A DNA stretch of 64,000 bases from Seohaeicola_A nanhaiensis (GTDB lineage Bacteria > Pseudomonadota > Alphaproteobacteria > Rhodobacterales > Rhodobacteraceae). Made by a program: the position numbers and the translations under genes. The DNA is taken from contig NZ_JBHSGI010000033.1 in NCBI RefSeq assembly GCF_042654245.1, positions 124,001-188,000 on the forward strand. Direction: 5' to 3'. The notes under the pieces were generated by a model. The model saw only the letters and a list, made by a program, of their open reading frames with translations. It was not told the origin of the DNA and made no database searches. How positions within the stretch are numbered: the stretch's first letter is position 1; each line of letters begins with the position of its first letter. Shown piece after piece: positions 58,525 through 64,000 of this stretch.

Positions 58525-60081
58525 ATGCTGACCCGATTCCTCTCGACCGTCGCCGTGCTGGGCCTGAGCGCCGGCACCGCTGCGGCGGATTACACGCTGA
58601 CCATTCTGCACACCAACGACTTTCACGCGCGGTTCGAGCCGATCAGCAAATACGACAGCACTTGCGGCGAGAAGGATGCCGCCGAGGGCAAGTGCTTTGG
58701 CGGCTCGGCGCGGCTGGTGACGGCGATTGCCGAGGCGAGGCAGCGCAGCAACAATTCGATCCTCGTGGACGGCGGCGACCAGTTTCAGGGCACGCTGTTC
58801 TATACCTATTACAAGGGCAAGCTGGCCGCCGAGATGATGAACAAGATGGGCTATGACGCGATGACCGTGGGCAACCACGAGTTCGACGATGGCCCCGAGG
58901 TGCTGCGCGGCTTCATGGATGCGGTGAGTTTTCCGGTGCTGATGTCGAACGCGGATGTCAGCCGGGAAGAGCTGCTGAAGGACGTATTGAAGAAATCCAC
59001 CATCATCGAGAAGGGCGGCGAGAAGATCGGCCTGATCGGCCTGACGCCGCAGGACACGGATGAGCTGGCGAGCCCGGGGCCGAACGTCATCTTCACGGAT
59101 CCGGTGGACGCCGTGCAGCACGAGGTGGACGCGTTGACCGCCGAGGGGGTCAACAAGATCATCGTGCTGAGCCATTCGGGATACGGTGTCGACCAGCGCG
59201 TCGCTGCCGGGACCACGGGCGTCGATGTGATCGTGGGCGGGCATTCGAACACGCTGCTTGGCAGCATGGAGGGGGCGGCCGGTCCTTATCCGACGATGGT
59301 GAACAACACCGCCATCGTCAGCGCCTATGCCTATGGCAAGTTCCTGGGCGAGCTGAACGTGACCTTCGACGACGCGGGCAACATCACCGAGGCCAAGGGC
59401 GCGCCGATCATCATGGATGGCGCCGTGGCGCAGGACGAGGCCACCGTGGCGCGGATCGCCGAGGCGGCCAAGCCGCTGGACGAGATCCGCAACAAGGTGG
59501 TGGCCGAGACCGCCGAAGCGATCGACGGGTCAAAGGACAATTGCCGGCAGGTGGAATGCGCGATGGGCAATCTGGTGGCCGACGCCATGCTGGCGCGGGT
59601 GAAGGACCAGGGCATCCAGATCGCCATCGCCAATGGCGGCGGCCTGCGCGCCAGCATCGACGCGGGGCCGGTGACCATGGGCGAGGTGCTGACGGTGCTG
59701 CCGTTCCAGAACACGCTGTCGACCTTTCAGGTCAAGGGTGCGGTCGTGAAGGAAGCATTGGAGAACGGCGTCAGCCAGGTCGAGGAGGGCGCCGGCCGTT
59801 TCGCGCAGGTGGCGGGGCTGACCTATGCCTTCGACCCGAGCCAGCCGGCCGGCAGCCGGGTCAGCGACGTGATGGTCGCAGGCGCGCCGCTGGTGATGGA
59901 CAAGGTCTACGGCGTTGTGTCCAACGACTATGTCCGCAAGGGCGGCGACGGTTACAAGATGTTCATCAATGCCGAGAACGTCTATGACTTCGGGCCGGAT
60001 CTGGCGGATGTGACGGCCGAGTTTCTGGCGCAGAACGGGCCATACAAGCCCTATACCGACGGGCGGATCGTCCGGAAGTAA
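58525..60081 (+). CDS. Periplasmic 5'-nucleotidase / metallophosphatase (UshA-like)
   Basis: Hydrolyses nucleotides outside the cytoplasm so nucleosides can be taken up. Its 518 aa have a signal peptide (cleavage after about residue 21, AAA then D), the two-metal phosphatase domain (ILHTNDFHARFEP, DGGDQFQGTLF, MTVGNHEFDDGPEVL, VGGHSNTLLG) and the 5'-nucleotidase C-terminal domain (MGNLVADAMLARVKDQGIQI, IANGGGLRASIDAGP, NDYVRKGGDGYKMF). CAGGAGAG stands before the ATG. It is followed by a good terminator and stands alone. Confidence 0.94.
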   Translation: MLTRFLSTVAVLGLSAGTAAADYTLTILHTNDFHARFEPISKYDSTCGEKDAAEGKCFGGSARLVTAIAEARQRSNNSILVDGGDQFQGTLFYTYYKGKLAAEMMNKMGYDAMTVGNHEFDDGPEVLRGFMDAVSFPVLMSNADVSREELLKDVLKKSTIIEKGGEKIGLIGLTPQDTDELASPGPNVIFTDPVDAVQHEVDALTAEGVNKIIVLSHSGYGVDQRVAAGTTGVDVIVGGHSNTLLGSMEGAAGPYPTMVNNTAIVSAYAYGKFLGELNVTFDDAGNITEAKGAPIIMDGAVAQDEATVARIAEAAKPLDEIRNKVVAETAEAIDGSKDNCRQVECAMGNLVADAMLARVKDQGIQIAIANGGGLRASIDAGPVTMGEVLTVLPFQNTLSTFQVKGAVVKEALENGVSQVEEGAGRFAQVAGLTYAFDPSQPAGSRVSDVMVAGAPLVMDKVYGVVSNDYVRKGGDGYKMFINAENVYDFGPDLADVTAEFLAQNGPYKPYTDGRIVRK

Positions 60082-60089
60082 GCGATCTG

Positions 60090-60118
60090 GGGGCGTGCCG
60101 GGCGGCGCGCCCCTGTTT
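60090..60118 (+). terminator. Rho-independent terminator after the 5'-nucleotidase gene
   Basis: A 10-bp stem GGGGCGTGCC/GGCGCGCCCC (60090-60099 with 60104-60113, one G-U pair), a 4-base loop, then TGTTT. It lies 8 bases after the stop codon. Confidence 0.7.
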
Positions 60119-60126
60119 CCCGCGCG

Positions 60127-60354
60127 TCAGTCCTTGGGCTTGAGCACGCCAAAGCTGCCCGAGGGGGCGCCTTCGGCGCGGCTGAAATAGCCTTCGGCCT
60201 CGAGCCCGCGGCGCAGGAGTTCGCGGACAGCGGCCGAGCGGCTGGGCATCCGGGCCTCGAACCGCCAGTCGTCCAGCGCCTGGATTTCTTCCGGTGTCAG
60301 CATGATCTGAAGTCGGTCTGACCGTTTCGCCTGGTCATCCTGCATGTCGTCCAT
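60127..60354 (-). CDS. Small ribbon-helix-helix-like protein, 75 aa
   Basis: A 75-residue protein with a ribbon-helix-helix pattern: SDRLQIMLTPEEIQALDDWR is a strand plus first helix, ARMPSRSAAVRELLRRGLEA the second helix. Such folds bind DNA as dimers, often as antitoxins or autoregulators, but no toxin gene follows: the next gene is the convergent 5'-nucleotidase. A GGAG lies before the ATG and a well-spaced promoter candidate lies upstream. It could repress its own promoter or the divergent receiver gene. Confidence 0.75.
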   Translation of the reverse strand: MDDMQDDQAKRSDRLQIMLTPEEIQALDDWRFEARMPSRSAAVRELLRRGLEAEGYFSRAEGAPSGSFGVLKPKD

Positions 60355-60378
60355 CCGGGCTCCGCATCCTTTCTGCTC

Positions 60379-60407
60379 ATAATACTGTAGGTCTCAATTT
60401 CACACAA
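60379..60407 (-). promoter_or_regulatory. Candidate promoter of the ribbon-helix-helix gene
   Basis: On the leftward strand TTGTGT and TATTAT are separated by exactly 17 bases, ending 25 bases before the start codon. The -10 element matches five of six consensus bases. Confidence 0.5.
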
Positions 60408-60664
60408 ATACGTTTAAGTGGCATGAGGGTAACTTGCGTGTTGTGTGCCGGTTCCCGGTATTACGCATTCCCCCATATCACTGGTGATGAGTACAAGTAG
60501 GTCTTTATGTATCTGATTTATATTGATAAATTATGAAAAATCGTTGCATCTCACCCGCGCTGCCAATAATGTGTCAGATGCGAACAAGGTCCCGACTCCG
60601 AGTTCTACCCGGATGGGCCTCTCTGGCGGCCCACCCTTACTCTCGACACAGGCGACCTGCAGAG
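60408..60664. promoter_or_regulatory. AT-rich divergent control region with two palindromes
   Basis: This 257-base stretch upstream of the receiver gene is clearly lower in GC than its surroundings. It holds ATCACTGGTGAT (60477-60488, perfect palindrome) and ATTTATATTGATAAAT (60516-60531, 6-base arms). No coding frame in it looks real. The features suggest operators for regulated transcription. Confidence 0.5.
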
Positions 60665-61057
60665 ATGACACTACACGGTTTGCAAAGACCCAGAATAATT
60701 ACGTGCATTCACGACGCCGTCGTGGCGATGGATGTGGAGGCGGCCTTTGGCGAGGCCGGGTTCGACGTGCTGAACATCCGGGCCGGTGCGACAAGCGGCG
60801 ATCTGCCCAGCGCTTTCCGGAATTGTTCCTACGTGCTGCTGGATCAGGATATCGGCTGGCAGGACCTTGTGGCGCTGGCTCAGCCGGCGCGGGAGCAGGG
60901 CATTCCGGTCGGCCTGTTCATCGTTGACGACAAGGACGACGCCTTGCCGCCAGAGTTGTCTGGCGCCAAATGCTGGCAGAAGCCCTTCGACACCGGTGCC
61001 CTGGTCGACGAGGTGCAGGGCTCCTGGCCGGGACAGCCCGTTCTGCAGGGGGCTTGA
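60665..61057 (+). CDS. Stand-alone receiver-domain (CheY-like) protein, 130 aa
   Basis: A single receiver domain without an output domain. Seen: RIITCIHDAVVAMDVEAAFG with one pocket acid (Asp17), YVLLDQDIGWQDLVAL with the phosphoacceptor Asp60, and GAKCWQKPFDTGALVDEV with the invariant Lys106 and Pro. So the key residues are mostly kept, unlike in the receiver at 14818-15180. The closest pattern is of small receivers working with HWE kinases in alphaproteobacteria; the HWE kinase at 40042 is a possible but unproven partner. The start at 60665 is chosen where the fold begins. Confidence 0.8.
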   Translation: MTLHGLQRPRIITCIHDAVVAMDVEAAFGEAGFDVLNIRAGATSGDLPSAFRNCSYVLLDQDIGWQDLVALAQPAREQGIPVGLFIVDDKDDALPPELSGAKCWQKPFDTGALVDEVQGSWPGQPVLQGA

Positions 61058-61111
61058 CGCGCGGCTTTCCGGTAGGATGATCGTGCGGCGAGTCCAGTTG
61101 GAGCGTCTGTC

Positions 61112-61576
61112 ATGAATGGAAGATGCGCCTGTGGCGCGACGGCCTATCGTCTGAACGACAGCCCACTGTTCGTGCATTGCTGCCATTGCCGCTGGTGCCA
61201 GCGCGAGACCGGCTCGGCCTTCGTGCTGAATGCGATGATCGAGACGGCGAAGGTGGAACTGACCGAGGGGCGGACCGTAGAGGTGCTGACCCCGAGCGAG
61301 AGTGGACGGGGACAGCGCATTCACCGCTGTCCGACCTGTCACGTGGCGCTGTGGAGCCACTATCCGGGGGCGGGGCCGAAGTTTGCCTTTGTCCGCGTAG
61401 GCACGCTGGCCGATCCGGATGCCTGTCCGCCGGATGTGCATATCTTCACCGAAAGCAAGCAGCCCTGGGTCAGCCTGCCCGACGGCGTGCCGGCCTTTGC
61501 GCAGTTCTATGACCGTGACAGCCTGTGGCCTGCCGGGGCGCTGGCCCGGCGGGCGCGCGTGCTGGCGCAGGGCTGA
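61112..61576 (+). CDS. GFA-family protein (CENP-V/GFA zinc fold)
   Basis: A 154-residue protein with the glutathione-dependent formaldehyde-activating (GFA/CENP-V) fold. Zinc-binding cysteines: GRCACGATAYRL, VHCCHCRWCQRETGSAFVLN, and HRCPTCHVALWSHYPGAGPK. Most such proteins in bacteria have no proven enzymatic role despite the name. It starts 54 bases after the receiver gene. The tail (LWPAGALARRARVLAQG) is basic. Confidence 0.92.
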   Translation: MNGRCACGATAYRLNDSPLFVHCCHCRWCQRETGSAFVLNAMIETAKVELTEGRTVEVLTPSESGRGQRIHRCPTCHVALWSHYPGAGPKFAFVRVGTLADPDACPPDVHIFTESKQPWVSLPDGVPAFAQFYDRDSLWPAGALARRARVLAQG

Positions 61577-61725
61577 GCGGCGCCTGCGCGGATGGAGGCG
61601 CGGGTTCCATCCTCTGGGATGTCAGCCACTTTTTTCCTGACCTCGCCGAGCGCTTGGTGGATGCGATGATGCAGGCCGCCTGAGGGGTGGATTGCATTCG
61701 CGCGCATGCCGTCTAGATTGCCGGC

Positions 61726-62391
61726 ATGTGCGGACGATTTGCGGTTACCCTGCCCCCCGATGCGATGGCGCAGCTGTTCAAGGCGCAGCCGGCAAACGAT
61801 CTGCCGGTCGTGCCGAATTTCAACGTCTGCCCGACGAACCGCGTACATGTGGTGCGGTTGGGCGCGACGGGGCGGCAGTTGGTGGGGATGCGCTGGGGGT
61901 TCATTCCGCATTGGTACAAGGAAGAGAATGGCGGGCCGCTGCTGATCAATGCGCGGGCCGAGACGGTGGCCGAGAAACCGGCGTTCAAGGCGGCCTGCCG
62001 CGAGCGGCGGTGCCTGATCCTGGCTACGGGGTTCTTTGAATGGACCAAGGACGAGGCGGGCAACCGGCTGCCCTGGTATTTCCGGCGGCGTGACGGCGCG
62101 CCGGTGGCCTTTGCCGGTCTGTGGCAGAGCTGGGGCCGCGAGGCGCCGCAGGATACCTGCGCGATTGTCACCACGGGGGCGAATGAGGAGGTTTCGGTGC
62201 TGCACCACCGGATGCCGCTGATCCTGGAACCCGACGAGGTGGCGCTGTGGCTGGGCGAAGAGGGCACCGGCGCGGCGCGGCTGATGCAGCCGGGGCGCGA
62301 AGGCGTGCTGGAGTGGTATCGCGTTTCGACCCGGGTCAATTCCAACCGCGCCTCGGGCGAGGATTTGATCGAGCCCTTCGAGGAGGACTGA
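61726..62391 (+). CDS. SRAP protein (YedK/HMCES), abasic-site DNA-protein crosslinker
   Basis: Protects abasic sites in single-stranded DNA by a thiazolidine link to its N-terminal cysteine. Of 221 aa, Cys2 (MCGRFAVTL) becomes the N-terminus after Met removal. The other active-site residues are in LLINARAETVAEKPAFKAAC (Asn, Arg), ILATGFFEWTKD (Glu) and SVLHHRMPLIL (His). RVSTRVNSNRASGED is the usual C-terminus. It is convergent with a MarR regulator, 2 bases apart. No LexA box was recognised upstream. Confidence 0.95.
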   Translation: MCGRFAVTLPPDAMAQLFKAQPANDLPVVPNFNVCPTNRVHVVRLGATGRQLVGMRWGFIPHWYKEENGGPLLINARAETVAEKPAFKAACRERRCLILATGFFEWTKDEAGNRLPWYFRRRDGAPVAFAGLWQSWGREAPQDTCAIVTTGANEEVSVLHHRMPLILEPDEVALWLGEEGTGAARLMQPGREGVLEWYRVSTRVNSNRASGEDLIEPFEED

Positions 62392-62393
62392 GG

Positions 62394-62855
62394 TCAGTCC
62401 TCCACTGGACGCAGAGGGGCGCGGCTGAGCGCATTGCCGGCCATCGTGACCTTGTCCAGCAGGTCCAGGAACTGCGCGCGCTCGCTGTCGCTGAGCCCGC
62501 CGAGGATCTGGGGCTGCACGGCCTGCACATGGGGCAGGGCGGTGCGGTAGAGGGTCCAGCCCTCGTCGGTCAGGTTCAATACCTTTGCGCGACGGTCGGC
62601 CTGCGAGACGTCGCGGCGGACCGCGCCGCGTTCTTCCAGACGGTCGATCACCTTGCCCAGCGTCGCACGGTCGTAGGCGACAAGACCGGCCAGGGTGGCC
62701 TGGTCGATACCGGGGTGTTCCGTCAGCGCGTTCAGCGCGGCGAACTGGACCGGTGTCAGGCTCAGTCCGGCCGCGGCCATGCGGTCCATGAACAGACCGG
62801 TCGAAATCTGGTTGAGGCGCCGGACGAGGTGCCCCGGCATGTGGTGTATTTCCAT
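62394..62855 (-). CDS. MarR-family transcriptional regulator
   Basis: A 153-residue winged helix protein: LVRRLNQISTGLFMDRMAAA, LTPVQFAALNALTEHPGIDQ, then ATLAGLVAYDRATLGKVIDR (recognition helix) and LEERGAVRRDVSQADRRAKV (wing). C-terminal helices form the dimer. MarR proteins sense phenolics, oxidants or lipids. AGGAT 8 bases before 62855 supports this start. It diverges from selU across 96 bases, and the target is not known. Confidence 0.92.
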   Translation of the reverse strand: MEIHHMPGHLVRRLNQISTGLFMDRMAAAGLSLTPVQFAALNALTEHPGIDQATLAGLVAYDRATLGKVIDRLEERGAVRRDVSQADRRAKVLNLTDEGWTLYRTALPHVQAVQPQILGGLSDSERAQFLDLLDKVTMAGNALSRAPLRPVED

Positions 62856-62951
62856 GGGCCATATCCTGCGTCCAGACCGGAAAAATGGCAAGTATGCTTA
62901 TGATTTCCGCGCTGGCTTCCACCGGATCGCGGGGCGGGGTATGACGGAGGC

Positions 62952-64000
62952 ATGGCGCTTGAATTCACCTCTCTGAAGACCCTGCTCGACCACGGATATG
63001 ACACCGTGATCGACGTGCGCAGCCCCGCCGAATTTGCCGAGGATCACATCCCCGGCGCGATCAACCTGCCGGTGCTCGACAACGAGGAGCGCGCCCGGGT
63101 CGGGACGATCTACAAGCAGGAAAGCCCGTTTCTGGCGCGCAAGCTGGGTGCGGCGCTGGTGTTCCGCAATGCGGCCCATCACATCGAGACGGTGCTGGCC
63201 GGCAAGGATGGCGGCTGGCGGCCGCTGGTCTATTGCTGGCGGGGCGGGCAGCGGTCGGGCTCCTTTGCCTGGATGCTGGGTCAGATCGGCTGGCGGTCCG
63301 AGGCGATATCCGGTGGCTATCGCACCTATCGGCGACTGGTGGCAGGGATGTTGTACGACGCGCCGCTCCCCCACCGGTTCATCGCGCTGGACGGCTATAC
63401 CGGGACGGCGAAGACCGAGCTGCTCCTGCGAGCCGGGGCGTTGGGGCTGCAGGTGCTGGACCTGGAGGGCGCGGCGGCGCACCGGGGGTCGCTGCTGGGC
63501 GCGATGGCCGAGCCGCAGCCGTCGCAGAAGGCCTTCGACACCCGGCTGGCGGTGGCGCTCTGCGGGATGGACCCGGCGCGGCCGGTGCTTGTGGAGGCGG
63601 AGTCGAGCAAGATCGGGCGGTTGAATCTGCCGCCCAGCATCTGGGAAGCGCTGAAGGAGGCGCCGCGGATCGAGGTGACGGCGGATATCGAGGCGCGCAC
63701 CGGATATTTGGTGCGGGCCTATGAGGATGTGCTGTCGGATGCCGAAGGGATGAGCCGCAAGCTGTCCTTCCTGCGGCGGTTCCGGGGTCATGCAGTTGTC
63801 GACGCCTGGGACAAGCTGATTTTCGAGGGCGACAAGGCCGGGGTGACGCGGGCGCTGATGGAACAGCATTATGACCCGGCCTATGACACCTCGCGCCGGG
63901 TGCACGCGCATACCGTCGCGGGCGCCGTGCGTGTCGAGCGGTTCGATGAGGCCGGGCTGGATGCCGCGGCGCGTCGGGTCGTGGCCGAGGTGGCGCGGCT
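62952..64000 (+). CDS. selU: tRNA 2-selenouridine synthase, 3' end cut by window edge
   Basis: Converts 2-thiouridine at the wobble position of Lys, Glu and Gln tRNAs to 2-selenouridine (SelU/MnmH). The N-terminal rhodanese domain has YDTVIDVRSPAEFAEDHIPG and the catalytic Cys95 in LVYCWRGGQRSGSFAW. The P-loop domain follows with GYTGTAKTELL at residues 148-158, where Ala replaces the usual Gly before Lys. About 350 codons are visible and the frame is open at the end; family length is about 360-370, so only a few residues are missing. Confidence 0.93.
   Translation, partial: MALEFTSLKTLLDHGYDTVIDVRSPAEFAEDHIPGAINLPVLDNEERARVGTIYKQESPFLARKLGAALVFRNAAHHIETVLAGKDGGWRPLVYCWRGGQRSGSFAWMLGQIGWRSEAISGGYRTYRRLVAGMLYDAPLPHRFIALDGYTGTAKTELLLRAGALGLQVLDLEGAAAHRGSLLGAMAEPQPSQKAFDTRLAVALCGMDPARPVLVEAESSKIGRLNLPPSIWEALKEAPRIEVTADIEARTGYLVRAYEDVLSDAEGMSRKLSFLRRFRGHAVVDAWDKLIFEGDKAGVTRALMEQHYDPAYDTSRRVHAHTVAGAVRVERFDEAGLDAAARRVVAEVAR

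Noticed and set aside
60523..60927. Overlapping frame beginning MINYEKSLHL upstream of the receiver gene
   Set aside because: It runs through the AT-rich control region and then out of frame through the receiver gene; the receiver frame has real domain motifs.

Overview
The window is high-GC DNA from an alphaproteobacterium, most likely a member of the Rhodobacteraceae (Roseobacter group). The evidence is gene content and order: rpoZ next to a bifunctional RelA/SpoT gene, a pdxJ-acpS-lepB-rnc block, fused malic enzyme/phosphotransacetylase, PrpE, PHA depolymerase, DmdC-type acyl-CoA dehydrogenase, an HWE histidine kinase, and a full-consensus CtrA-type box. It is mostly ordinary, densely packed chromosome. 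I see no rRNA, tRNA, intact insertion sequence, prophage or CRISPR array.

Layout. 1-5353: end of fmt, two small membrane proteins, a leftward group (ispH, a LysE exporter, a methyltransferase, rnhA), a NYN-domain gene with a clear terminator, and folK. 5439-13629: rpoZ, rsh and a DUF2062 gene run right and meet a leftward block (pdxJ, LysE exporter, acpS, two signal peptidases, rnc). The second signal peptidase is fused to an N-terminal DUF805-like membrane domain. 13847-19639: a glutathionyl-hydroquinone reductase, a degenerate receiver protein with a CtrA box upstream, two cobalamin genes, a lytic transglycosylase and an MFS transporter. 19642-29082: smc with a DnaA box upstream, a small lipoprotein, a FadR-type regulator, prpE and maeB. 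The prpE-maeB gap holds a palindrome, several hairpins and a rightward terminator. 29233-34943: a pyrimidine nucleoside salvage operon (VOC/bicupin protein, cdd, deoA, deoB, upp) followed by a SPOR protein.

34948-44557: a degenerate M48-like membrane protein, LysR regulator, acyl-CoA synthetase, EamA transporter, HWE kinase, sulfotransferase, PHA depolymerase and a GST. Between the kinase and the sulfotransferase lies a low-GC island of about 550 bp with two broken leftward genes, flanked by two copies of the sulfotransferase 5' end. 44759-44985 is a 50-bp tandem repeat. 45038-54159 is a leftward beta-oxidation cluster (FadJ-type enzyme, thiolase, two acyl-CoA dehydrogenases) with two MerR regulators. 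54306-60081: two hotdog thioesterases, a MATE exporter, ArsC-like, pyrD, DUF952 and a periplasmic 5'-nucleotidase. 60127-64000: a ribbon-helix-helix protein, a second small receiver protein, a GFA protein, a SRAP (YedK/HMCES) protein, a MarR regulator and the start of selU/mnmH.

How the parts fit. The periplasmic nucleotidase could supply nucleosides to the cdd/deoA/deoB/upp salvage operon, while pyrD serves de novo synthesis. The fad cluster, PHA depolymerase, PrpE and MaeB together suggest a lifestyle using fatty acids, stored polyester and propionate, with MaeB supplying pyruvate and NADPH. The most unusual items are the DUF805-signal peptidase fusion, the repeat-flanked island with a single-stop pseudogene, the hairpin tandem repeat, and the structured prpE-maeB intergenic region.
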